Below, one piece after another: positions 28,908 to 37,428 of a DNA stretch of 64,000 nucleotides (the first letter of the stretch is position 1; every line of letters begins with the position of its first letter). The stretch comes from Mycobacterium yunnanensis (GTDB lineage Bacteria > Actinomycetota > Actinomycetes > Mycobacteriales > Mycobacteriaceae), in NCBI RefSeq assembly GCF_025823185.1, contig NZ_JACKVK010000008.1, positions 1,166,312-1,230,311 of the forward strand. Direction: 5' to 3'. A model generated the notes under the pieces. The model was not told the origin of the DNA and did not search any database. It saw only the letters and a list, made by a program, of their open reading frames with translations. A program made the translations under genes and the position numbers.

Positions 28908-30080
28908 ATGTCCAGGGTGCCTCCTGTCCGGAAATACGACGGCCTCGACGGGCCGCGCGTGGCGATCGCACACGACTACCTCACCCAGCGTGGGGGCGCC
29001 GAGAAGGTCGTCCTCTCGATGTCTCGCATCTTCCCCAACGCCCCGATTTACACGTTGCTGTACGACCCCGAGAACACTTATCCGGAATTCGCCAATTGCG
29101 ATATTCGAGTATCGCCATTGAATTCGCTCGGACCCATTCGCAAACACCACCGCGCCGCGTTGCCGATCCTGCCGTTCGCAGCGAACGGCATGCACATCGA
29201 CGCCGACGTCGTGGTGACCAGTTCGAGCGGCTGGGCGCACGGCTTCACGACCAACGGGCGGAAGCTGGTGCATTGCCACTCGCCGGCCCGCTGGCTCTAC
29301 CTGAGCGACATGTATCTCGGCGACGGAAGCCATCCACTCAAGCGTGCGTTGCTCACTGTCACCGCGCCGTTCTTGCGCGCCTGGGATCGCCGCGCGGCCA
29401 AGTCGTGCGACCAGTACCTCGCGGTGTCGACCGCTGTCCAGCAACGGATCGCAGCCACGTACGGAATCAAGGCCGACGTGCTGTGGTCGCCGGTGGCGAT
29501 GACCTCGAGCGCCACGACCGAGCCGATACCGGAACTCGCGCAGTGGCTCGCCGCCGACGGTGAGACCAATCACGACGACTCGTTCTATCTGTGCGTATCC
29601 CGACTACTCCCGTACAAGAACGTCGACGCGGTGGTGGGCGCCTTCGCGGGCCGGTCCGAACGCCTCGTCGTCGTGGGTCGGGGGCCGGACGCCGAGCGGA
29701 TCGCGGCGGGCAAGACCTCGAACGTCTTCATGCTCAGCGATCTCACCGACGGTCAAATGTCGTGGTTGTACGCCAATTCTCGGGCGCTCATCGCGGCAAG
29801 CTACGAGGACTACGGGTTGACGCCGATCGAAGCGGGGGTGTGGGGCAAACCCAGCGTGGTGTTGCGCTGGGGTGGCTTCCTCGACACGGTTGCCGAGGGC
29901 GTGACTGGGCTGTACTTCGACGAGCCCGACTCCAGATCGATCGCCGACGCCCTCGACCGGTTCAGCGCGTCTCATTTCGATCCGGACAAGATCCGCGCGC
30001 ACGTCGAACTCTTCACCGAGGAGCACTACGCCGAGGAGCTCGTGGCGGCGGTGGACGCACTGGCGGCGAGGCCGAAGTGA
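28908..30080 (+). CDS. GT4-family glycosyltransferase, WbaZ/mannosyltransferase-like
   Basis: 390 residues. RVAIAHDYLTQRGGAEKVVLSM is a characteristic start for WbaZ-type mannosyltransferases; HCHSPARWLYLSDMYL follows in the N-domain; the C-domain has YLCVSRLLPYKNVDAVV, VGRGPDAERI and SYEDYGLTPIEAGVWGKP, where Glu binds the nucleotide sugar. Cytoplasmic, probably uses GDP-mannose or a derivative. ATG 28908. First gene of a plus-strand run to 34.3 kb. Confidence 0.87.
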   Translation: MSRVPPVRKYDGLDGPRVAIAHDYLTQRGGAEKVVLSMSRIFPNAPIYTLLYDPENTYPEFANCDIRVSPLNSLGPIRKHHRAALPILPFAANGMHIDADVVVTSSSGWAHGFTTNGRKLVHCHSPARWLYLSDMYLGDGSHPLKRALLTVTAPFLRAWDRRAAKSCDQYLAVSTAVQQRIAATYGIKADVLWSPVAMTSSATTEPIPELAQWLAADGETNHDDSFYLCVSRLLPYKNVDAVVGAFAGRSERLVVVGRGPDAERIAAGKTSNVFMLSDLTDGQMSWLYANSRALIAASYEDYGLTPIEAGVWGKPSVVLRWGGFLDTVAEGVTGLYFDEPDSRSIADALDRFSASHFDPDKIRAHVELFTEEHYAEELVAAVDALAARPK

Positions 30081-30183
30081 GTGGTCGCATCGCCGATGCC
30101 GGGTGGGCGGCATCTTCGAAGACCTTGCCGGAAGACATTTCTCGACCACTGGTCGAGTCGACACCAACACGGGAGAATGACGC

Positions 30184-30864
30184 GTGATACCAGAGCCCTT
30201 CAAGGCAGACCCCGAAGACCGCGCGAGGAAGTTGGCCGCGGCCCCCGGGTTGAAGTTGCCCCCTGATCCCGAATGGGAACTTGGTCCGGACGGTCGCGTC
30301 GTGGCCTACAAGATGCAGGGCATGACGTTCGCCCGCAAGGCGCGAAACCGCATCTCCACGATCTTGTACAACATGATCGTCACCTACATCCCGTCGCACT
30401 TCGTGCGACAGAACTTCCTGCGCTGGGTCGCCGGCACCACCATCGGTGAGAAGTCGACCCTGATGCGCGGCGTGACGGTGTTCGATCCGGAGTTCTTGAC
30501 CATCGGCAACTACACCACCATCGGTTTCCGCTGCTTTCTGGATTCGCGGGCCGGGATCTCGATCGGCGACAACGTGAACATCGCCAGCGACACCCATATC
30601 CTCGGTGGTGGCCACGACATCAACCACCCGGACTTCCTCCCCATGCCGATCCCGACCGTGATCGAGGACTACGTGTGGATCGCGAGTCGGGCGATGATCC
30701 TCCCGTCGCACATCAAGCGCGGCGCAGTCGTCGCGGCCCACGCCGTGGTCACCAAGGACATCGAGGAACTCGACGTCGTCGGCGGCGTTCCCGCCAAGGT
30801 GCTGACCAAGCGCAATCCCGAGGCTCTGAAGTACAGCAGCCCTTACCGTCCGCTCTTCTTTTGA
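30184..30864 (+). CDS. Left-handed beta-helix acyltransferase (CapG/WcaF/Vat-like)
   Basis: 226 residues. After a ~60-residue alpha-helical N-terminus, hexapeptide coils run from IGEKSTLMRGVTVFDPEFLTIGNYTTIG to VWIASRAMILPSHIKRGAVVAA, ending VVGGVPAKVLTKRN. His in GGGHDINHPDF is a likely catalytic base. Transfers acetyl or a similar acyl group to a sugar. GTG start 103 bp after the previous gene; the stop shares one base with the next ATG (TGATG). Confidence 0.85.
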   Translation: MIPEPFKADPEDRARKLAAAPGLKLPPDPEWELGPDGRVVAYKMQGMTFARKARNRISTILYNMIVTYIPSHFVRQNFLRWVAGTTIGEKSTLMRGVTVFDPEFLTIGNYTTIGFRCFLDSRAGISIGDNVNIASDTHILGGGHDINHPDFLPMPIPTVIEDYVWIASRAMILPSHIKRGAVVAAHAVVTKDIEELDVVGGVPAKVLTKRNPEALKYSSPYRPLFF

Positions 30865-31991
30865 TGGCCGTCGATCTCAAGGACTATCGCCTGATCTACG
30901 TCGGCCCGCGGAATCACGTGACGGCGATCGGGGACTACACCGAAGACTTGGTCGAGGCCTACCGCTCGCACTTCGGCGACGTCGCGGAGGTCCGCGTCTC
31001 CGGGCCCGGTGACGAGACCTGGGCCGACGTACGGCGGGTCCGCAAGCGCATTCGCGATCTCGTGGCGTCGTGGCCGGTCGGAAAGGTGTTGGTCCACAGC
31101 GAGATTGGCTGCGGAATGCTGTCGCCGTTCTGGTCGATCGCCGGTTTGGACGATGTTCCGGTGACACTCACCGTGCACGACCCCCCGCAAGCCCTGTGGT
31201 TCACCGCCCGCACCCGTTTCGTGGCCAAGCACAAGCTGCTCATGCATGGCTTCCACTATCCGCTTCGTCCGGTCTCGCGCTGGCTGGAAGGCAAGGTCAA
31301 CGACCGCCGCCACATCTTCGCCCTCAGCAAGACCGGGCAGGCGTCGATCGACCGGGTCTATCCGAGGATGCACACCCACTACGTGCCGTACCGCGTCGCG
31401 GACAAGCCCGAGATCAAGCCGCCGGAAGACCGGCCGAAGGCGATCGGCTTCTTCGGACTCGTCTATCGCGGAAAGGGTTTCGAGCAAATAGCGCAGATCC
31501 GCGAGGAGTTGCCCGATGACATCTTGATTCGCATCGCCGGGCGCGGTACCGAGGCGCTGCCGCGAGCCGACGGCATCGAGATCGTCGGGGGCATCGACGG
31601 GGCCGAGGAGGACGCCTTCTTCGAGTCGGTGCGCGCGATCGTCATTCCCTACGGTAAGCGGCACTTCTACGCCGACACGTTTCCCGCCTCGTCGGTCGCC
31701 GCGCATGCGCTGGCCTACCGCACCCCCATCGTGGCCACCGGTTACGGCTCGCTGGCGGAGTTCGACGCCGAGACCGGCGCGGTGGTCGTGCCGATGGCTG
31801 CCGGCGATGAAAATGCGCTGCCGCCCGGCTTCACCGACGCGATCGCATCGTTCGTCGACGACGACGACAGGGTCGCGCAACTGGGGAGGAACGCCGAGCG
31901 CACCCGTGATGAGCGGTCGACGCGCATGACTGCAGAGGCATTCGTGGCGGCGTGGTCGGACATCCTGGGCGGTCAGTCCGAAGGTGCCTGA
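30864..31991 (+). CDS. GT4-like glycosyltransferase
   Basis: 375 residues. GT-B type: LIYVGPRNHVTAIGDYTEDLVEAY near the N-terminus, LTVHDPPQALWF, and the C-domain FFGLVYRGKGFEQIAQI, RIAGRGTEALP, AIVIPYGKRHFYADTFPASSVAAHALAYRTPIVATGYG. The ATG overlaps the acyltransferase stop. Donor sugar unknown. Confidence 0.8.
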   Translation: MAVDLKDYRLIYVGPRNHVTAIGDYTEDLVEAYRSHFGDVAEVRVSGPGDETWADVRRVRKRIRDLVASWPVGKVLVHSEIGCGMLSPFWSIAGLDDVPVTLTVHDPPQALWFTARTRFVAKHKLLMHGFHYPLRPVSRWLEGKVNDRRHIFALSKTGQASIDRVYPRMHTHYVPYRVADKPEIKPPEDRPKAIGFFGLVYRGKGFEQIAQIREELPDDILIRIAGRGTEALPRADGIEIVGGIDGAEEDAFFESVRAIVIPYGKRHFYADTFPASSVAAHALAYRTPIVATGYGSLAEFDAETGAVVVPMAAGDENALPPGFTDAIASFVDDDDRVAQLGRNAERTRDERSTRMTAEAFVAAWSDILGGQSEGA

Positions 31992-33153
31992 CCCCACCAC
32001 ACAGGGTGCGGCCGCCCCGCGCAACATCCTGAAGACACTCGTTGCCGTGGGCTGGATGTACGGCGGCCGCGGCGTCGGAATGCTGTGGACGCTGGCGCTG
32101 GTAGGGAAGTTGAGCGTCGGCGACTACGGCAGGTACGGAATGGGATTCGCCCTGTCCGCCGTCGTGGGCCCCCCGTTGGACAACCCGTTCAACGTACGGG
32201 CGATGCGCGAGTCCGACGAGCACTTCCGCGCGGAGCGAACCAGCCGGTTCCTGCTCGGCCTGACGCTGATGGCCTTGGGCGCGTGCTTGATCGGCGTGAA
32301 CTACATCGCGTGGTTCGGGCTGGCCATTGCCGGCGGCGAGATGGTGTTCAAGTCCTATCAGAGCCAAGCTGCGCGCGACGGTCATCCGCAACTCACCTGG
32401 CGGATGGACACTGTGCGGCAGGTCACCAGCGTGGCCATCGCAGGCAGCTACCTGTTCGGCGTCGACGACCCCAGCCTGCAGATCGCGAGCCTGCTCTACT
32501 GCTCTCCCTACCTCGTCGTGCTTGGACTTGCCGCACGGCGGGTGTGGGGACATGGTCCGGGCGTACCCGGTCCGCCCAAGCTCATCGCCGCACTCGTCGG
32601 CGAGATGCTCGGAATGTGCCTATACCTCCAGGGTGACGTACTGCTCCTTGGCTTCCTCACGGACAGCACGACGGTCGGCTACTACGCGTTGACCGTGACG
32701 GTGACGGTCGCGCTGGCCGCCATTGGCCAATCCTTCGCCATGACCTACAACGAGCCGTTGCGCCGCAGTGGCGGTGACCTGTCGACGGGACCCTCGCTCA
32801 AGCACATCGTGATGCTCGGGCTCGGCACCGGTGCGCTGGTGGTCATCGCAGGAGTCGTACTCCTGCTGACGCCCGCGCCGACCCAGCTCGGCGTCGCGAT
32901 GCTGATCATGTCGGCCTTCTGCGCCATGCGCACGATGAGTTCCGTGCTCGCCGTCATCCTGTACGCGCAGCGGCGCGACCTGATCCGGCTGAGCGCCAAT
33001 CTGGGGTTGGTTCCCGTGAAGCTCGGCGCCGTCGCCGCGCTCGCGCAGTTTGGGGCCATTGGGGCGGCGATCGCCACGGTCGCCACCGACGCCACCCTGC
33101 TGGTGATCTACTTGCTAGCCATCTATCGAAAGAAGGAGCCCGCAGGCGCATGA
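31984..33153 (+). CDS. Oligosaccharide flippase family protein (Wzx-like), module 2
   Basis: 389 residues with about 12 membrane segments. KTLVAVGWMYGGRGVGMLWTLALVGKLSVGDYG is the usual flippase N-terminus; later DVLLLGFLTDSTTVGYYALT matches the mid-protein loop and helix of the PST family. Second flippase of the locus, not an obvious recent copy of the module 1 protein. GTG start overlapping the previous stop by 8 bp; stop overlaps the next ATG by 4 bp. Confidence 0.84.
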   Translation: MPDPTTQGAAAPRNILKTLVAVGWMYGGRGVGMLWTLALVGKLSVGDYGRYGMGFALSAVVGPPLDNPFNVRAMRESDEHFRAERTSRFLLGLTLMALGACLIGVNYIAWFGLAIAGGEMVFKSYQSQAARDGHPQLTWRMDTVRQVTSVAIAGSYLFGVDDPSLQIASLLYCSPYLVVLGLAARRVWGHGPGVPGPPKLIAALVGEMLGMCLYLQGDVLLLGFLTDSTTVGYYALTVTVTVALAAIGQSFAMTYNEPLRRSGGDLSTGPSLKHIVMLGLGTGALVVIAGVVLLLTPAPTQLGVAMLIMSAFCAMRTMSSVLAVILYAQRRDLIRLSANLGLVPVKLGAVAALAQFGAIGAAIATVATDATLLVIYLLAIYRKKEPAGA

Positions 33154-34295
33154 CCAAGGTTGCATTCCTGGTGTCCAAGGATCCCAAGACCGAACACGGT
33201 GGGGATGTCGAACTGGCAAGGGTGGCGTTGCGCCTGGCTGCGGAGTCCTATGACATTCGCGCCATTTGCCTGTCGGACGAGCCGCCCGGTGACACCACGG
33301 TCGACGTGGTCAAGGGTGGTCTTCGCCTCAAGCGCATCGTCCAGCATCCGGTCGACAAGGTGGGGTTGCTGACCGGAGCGATCCGGAAGCGGCGCAGTCT
33401 GGTCCACATTCGGTTCGACACCGACGAGTTGGTCGAGGCGATCGAGGCCGGTGACGACGACGTGTTCTTCTGCGAGCACAATTACATGGCCGAATCCTTC
33501 ATCCGCAGTAAGCACTTCGGCAACAAGGGCTTCGTGGTGAACACCATCAACACCGAATCGCAGGTGTGGCTCGCGACGCGAGGGCTACTCGGCAAGATCG
33601 AGGCTCCTCGCCTGCTGCGCGACGAGCTTCGGGTGGCGAAATTGGCCAACGCCGTCGGCTGCTACGAGATCGAGGAAGCCGAGATGTACCGCGCCAACGG
33701 TGTTCCCGGTGCGCGCTTCATGGAGGTGACGCTGCCGCCGATCGAACAGATCGACATCTCGCAAAGTGGTCAGCGGTTGGTCTTCCTCGGTGGCCGCGAC
33801 TGGCCGCCGAACGAGGAGGCGTTCCACATCGCACTGCGATTGTGGCCGCGGATCGCCGAGGGCATTCCCAACGCGGAGCTGTGCATCGTCGGAGCCAAGA
33901 AGACCGGGTCGACGGATCCGGTGTATCCCGACCGGGTTCGCGACCTCGGCTTCGTCGACGATCTTCCTGCGTTCCTCAAGACCTGTCGCGCACTGATGGC
34001 GCCGATCAGAACAGGCGGGGGAGTACGCGTGAAGCTGCTGGACTCCGCCAGCCAGGGTCTACCGGTGGTCGGAAGCGGACCCGCGGTGGGCTCCCTCACC
34101 ACCGTGCTCGGCATGTCGACGTACGACGACGACGACGAGTTCGTCGCAGAATGCCGCCGGATGCTGCTCGATCGTGACGTGGCCGTCAAGGCGGGACGTG
34201 ACCTGTACGACGCGAATCGGACGCACTGGGAGCAGAAGCGGCCGCAGAAGGCGGTTGAAGCGCTGGTCCAGGCGGGTCTGCAACCCGTCAGATGA
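33150..34295 (+). CDS. GT4-family glycosyltransferase
   Basis: 381 residues. FLVSKDPKTEHGGDVELARVALRL, VFLGGRDWPPNEEAFHIALRLWP, LCIVGAKKTG and ALMAPIRTGGGVRVKLLDSASQGLPVVGSG, which carries the Gly-rich phosphate loop and the conserved Lys of the family. Last gene of the plus-strand run; its stop overlaps by 8 bp with the convergent glycoside hydrolase end. Confidence 0.84.
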   Translation: MTKVAFLVSKDPKTEHGGDVELARVALRLAAESYDIRAICLSDEPPGDTTVDVVKGGLRLKRIVQHPVDKVGLLTGAIRKRRSLVHIRFDTDELVEAIEAGDDDVFFCEHNYMAESFIRSKHFGNKGFVVNTINTESQVWLATRGLLGKIEAPRLLRDELRVAKLANAVGCYEIEEAEMYRANGVPGARFMEVTLPPIEQIDISQSGQRLVFLGGRDWPPNEEAFHIALRLWPRIAEGIPNAELCIVGAKKTGSTDPVYPDRVRDLGFVDDLPAFLKTCRALMAPIRTGGGVRVKLLDSASQGLPVVGSGPAVGSLTTVLGMSTYDDDDEFVAECRRMLLDRDVAVKAGRDLYDANRTHWEQKRPQKAVEALVQAGLQPVR

Positions 34296-35835
34296 GATGA
34301 ACCGTGGCGCCGGTGTCCTGCTGCCACGTGATGTAGCCGTGTTCGAACTGAACCTTCACCCCGGACGTCTGGGGCTCCTCGTCGGACATGGCTAGACCCA
34401 GCCGCGGAGTCCACGCCTCGACGATGCCGCGACCCGCGGCGTGGGCGCCGGTCGCGGCAGACCACCAAATCCGCACGCCCGCGGGCGAATCCGTGTCTTG
34501 GTAACCGTCGGCGAACGGGGTGGTGGGCACCAGGCCGTATCGACTGGCTTTGTCGGCGACCGGGTTTGGCGACGACATCATCCCCGTCGGCGTCTCGTAG
34601 ACAGTGGCGGCGGTGCGCCGTTGAGCCCAGACCGTCGGCGTCGCCCGGTAGACGGGGCTGAGCACGTCGCCGTAAGTGAGATCTGTGACGGCGCTAAAGC
34701 GTTCGTACTCGGCGGATCGTGGAGCCCCCTGGGCGATCCGATCCTTGACGGCCTGGGCAGCGGGCTTTGGTGACCAATCCGAGCGGTACACGCCGAAGAC
34801 GTCCTCGGGGTCGCCGCTCCCCGTCAACCGGTCGCGTGTGGTGTGAATCATGATCGGTCCCGCGTAGGGCATCTCGGGCCACTTGGTGAGGAAGTCGGCG
34901 ATGAACGCAGCCTGCCCGGCGTCGTCGGTCGAGGTCGACGGCTCTCCGTACTCGGTCGCCCAAATCTTCTTGCCCGCATCGCCGTTGGCGATCATCAACT
35001 CCCGCATGGCAATCGTTTGATTCAGGGGTGAATTGGCGATGGAGGCGCCGTCGGAGAACTTCAACGTGTACTGGTACGGATGGAACGACAGAGCGTCCAT
35101 GAAATCTCTCGCCCCGTCGAGGTACATCTGCTGGAGGAACCGGACGGGATCGACCGTCGTGACGCCCTGGTCCACCACCGAGCCGAGTACCCCGCCGATG
35201 ACGGTCGCGGCGGGATCAGCGCCCTTGATGCTCGAATACGCAGCCTTCAGTAGCTCGGTGTAACCAGCGGGGTCGGGCGACGGTGCGAAGAACTGCGCGC
35301 CGTTGGGTTCGTTCCAGACCTCGTAGGCGGAGATCTGGCCCCGGTACCTCCCTGCAACCTTCGCGCAGAAGTCCGCGTATCGACCGGCGGACGCCGGTCG
35401 ACCGATGATGGCGGGCACGTTCGGCGCGACCGCCCACGCGGGGCTCGCGTTGACGACGGCGACGACGGTCAGCTTCCGCGCGGAGGCCGCCTTCACCGTC
35501 TCGTCCACCTTCGTCCAGTCGAACTCATCCTGAACCCGTTCGACGCCCGCCCACGGAATCATCAGCCGCACATAAGTCGCGCCGGTCGCCGACATCAAGT
35601 CGAACGTCTGATTCATCTGGGCGTCGGACATGAAGTACGTCTCGGGATCGTGAAACCCGACGCCAACGGTCACAGGGGTCGCCTTGGCGCCTTCGGGCGG
35701 CACGGCGTGCACCTGCCGCGGAGGGGCCGACGGCCGTTCGCAGGACACCACGACCCCTGCGAGCAGGCAGACGGCAAGACCGGCGATCACCACCTGAATG
35801 ACGCGACGAGCCGACCGAAGAGGCACGCGCCGCAC
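34288..35835 (-). CDS. Lipoprotein glycoside hydrolase (clan GH-A type) with C-terminal LGFP-like region, module 2
   Basis: 515 residues. Signal peptide with lipobox VVSC (Cys32), then a clan GH-A barrel with acid/base Glu in AYEVWNEPNGA and nucleophile in KIWATEYGEPST. The last ~110 residues (e.g. SRYGLVPTTPFADGYQ, TPRLGLAMSDEE, HGYITW) resemble LGFP-type wall-binding repeats. It would sit on the cell surface and cut or trim the glycan. GTG start. Transcribed with the polymerase gene behind it, opposite to the flanking genes. Confidence 0.83.
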   Translation of the reverse strand: MRRVPLRSARRVIQVVIAGLAVCLLAGVVVSCERPSAPPRQVHAVPPEGAKATPVTVGVGFHDPETYFMSDAQMNQTFDLMSATGATYVRLMIPWAGVERVQDEFDWTKVDETVKAASARKLTVVAVVNASPAWAVAPNVPAIIGRPASAGRYADFCAKVAGRYRGQISAYEVWNEPNGAQFFAPSPDPAGYTELLKAAYSSIKGADPAATVIGGVLGSVVDQGVTTVDPVRFLQQMYLDGARDFMDALSFHPYQYTLKFSDGASIANSPLNQTIAMRELMIANGDAGKKIWATEYGEPSTSTDDAGQAAFIADFLTKWPEMPYAGPIMIHTTRDRLTGSGDPEDVFGVYRSDWSPKPAAQAVKDRIAQGAPRSAEYERFSAVTDLTYGDVLSPVYRATPTVWAQRRTAATVYETPTGMMSSPNPVADKASRYGLVPTTPFADGYQDTDSPAGVRIWWSAATGAHAAGRGIVEAWTPRLGLAMSDEEPQTSGVKVQFEHGYITWQQDTGATVHLI

Positions 35836-35865
35836 AGTACCTCGGACTCTCCGGCGGGACGCGGA

Positions 35866-37302
35866 CTAGACGATCTTCGTGCCCACCAGCGGCGGCATCG
35901 ACGGCCGCCCAGTCGACACACTCTCGACGGCGACGAGTTCGTCGCGTGTCCTTCGTCGCTCCTGGTCGACGAAGATCAGGAACGTGAGCATCACGGAGAA
36001 CATCAGGGTCACCTGCGGGATGGTCGCCACCATGTGGTCGAGCTGAAGGGCCACGAAGCACATGCCGATGAAGATTCCGCCGAACATGGCGTACGGCAGC
36101 GAATTCGACCTGATGAGTCGTCCGCTCACCACGCAGCCCAAGACGAGCAACGTGATGAATATGAGACCGACCACGATGCCGGCTCGATAAATCGTGATCA
36201 ACGGCGCATTAGCGACGAAGTTCAGCGTGAACGCGGTGTTGCCATCCTTGAATTCCGGCCGGCCCCAGCCCAGGCCGAATGGCCAATGCCCCGCCATCTG
36301 GCTCGGCCACTGTCGAATTGCGTCGGCTCGCGACGCGCTGCCGACGTCGTCGGAGCCAAACGAGGAGAAGATGCGGGTCCGCACGGCGGGGGTCAGCATT
36401 GCCGCTACTGCGACCAGAGCGATGGTTCCGAGCGCGATGCTGCGATCGCGCGTCCGCATGGAGTGGAACACCAGTACCAGCACGACTCCGACCAGAACGC
36501 TGAAGATCGCGGAGCGACTGAGGGTGAGCACGATGGCGACCGACAGGATGGCCACGAGGAGGGCTCTCGTCGCGCCCGTGAACAGAACCATTGCGAGGGC
36601 GAGGGCGATGATCAGCCCGATACCCGCCATGTTGGGGTCGACCCACAATCCACCGAGGCGGACGAACCGCTGGGCACCCTCTTCGGTGTAGACGAAGCGA
36701 CCCGTCGCGACCAAGCCGTAACCAAACGGACTGAAGATTCTGATGAAACTCTGCGTGGGGTCGGCGGCGACGATGGCAATGCCGAACAGTGCGTTCAACG
36801 TCGCAAAGTAGACGTAAATGCGGCCGAACTTGGTGAGGAGCTCCGGGGGAAATCGCAGCAAAGCAATCACGGTCAACGTGGCCACCGACCACTTGATGAC
36901 TTCTGACACGTCGGTGACGGTTCGGCCGGTGAACACGACGGACACCCATGACGCGATGACGAGGGCGATCAGCACCTTCTCCATCGGGTGAAATGGTTTC
37001 GGCTCATCCCTGTGCACCACGGCGGCCAGCACGACTCCGGCGGCGAAGGGCAAGTACAGGGGCACGTGGATCCCGGGAAAGTAGCCAAAGGGGAGCATCC
37101 CCAGAGCCGCAGCCAACCCCCATGCCAGCCACTGTGGGTGTCGTATGCCCACGTAGAGCCCAATGGCGAGGGCCGCGAGCCCGCCGACGGCGAGTGTGGC
37201 CGTCGAGTCCGCACTGCCAGCCAGGGCTGCGACGACCGGGCACGCGACTACAATCGTGGTGCCGGTGGCCAGCTCTTTGCGCGACCGCATCGCCCTTGTC
37301 AC
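35866..37302 (-). CDS. O-antigen polymerase/ligase family membrane protein (Wzy-like), module 2
   Basis: About 478 residues with roughly 11-12 membrane segments. Features: VRLGGLWVDPNMAGIGLIIALALAM, LTLSRSAIFSVLVG and the periplasmic loop GHWPFGLGWGRPEF, as in the O-antigen ligase superfamily. Likely polymerises repeat units of module 2. The start is uncertain: GTG 37302 is given, ATG 37290 and TTG 37338 are also in frame and none has a strong ribosome site. It precedes the lipoprotein hydrolase by 30 bp. Confidence 0.82.
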   Translation of the reverse strand: MTRAMRSRKELATGTTIVVACPVVAALAGSADSTATLAVGGLAALAIGLYVGIRHPQWLAWGLAAALGMLPFGYFPGIHVPLYLPFAAGVVLAAVVHRDEPKPFHPMEKVLIALVIASWVSVVFTGRTVTDVSEVIKWSVATLTVIALLRFPPELLTKFGRIYVYFATLNALFGIAIVAADPTQSFIRIFSPFGYGLVATGRFVYTEEGAQRFVRLGGLWVDPNMAGIGLIIALALAMVLFTGATRALLVAILSVAIVLTLSRSAIFSVLVGVVLVLVFHSMRTRDRSIALGTIALVAVAAMLTPAVRTRIFSSFGSDDVGSASRADAIRQWPSQMAGHWPFGLGWGRPEFKDGNTAFTLNFVANAPLITIYRAGIVVGLIFITLLVLGCVVSGRLIRSNSLPYAMFGGIFIGMCFVALQLDHMVATIPQVTLMFSVMLTFLIFVDQERRRTRDELVAVESVSTGRPSMPPLVGTKIV

Positions 37303-37428
37303 GGTCTCAATAGTCGGCGTTGTGTTCGCTGAATGCAACTGCGGGTGCCCGGCCAGCGGCGTGCTTTGTGTTCCTCGGCCAGCTATGGTTGGTCCGTTGC
37401 GGCAAACTTCAAACGAATGGAGATCCCG
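37303..37428. promoter_or_regulatory. Divergent promoter region between polymerase and Wzz-kinase genes
   Basis: The only noncoding stretch between the minus-strand polymerase/hydrolase pair and the long plus-strand operon, so promoters for both should lie here. TATGGT at 37384-37389 is a possible -10 box for the plus strand, but no good -35 box is visible. Confidence 0.35.
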
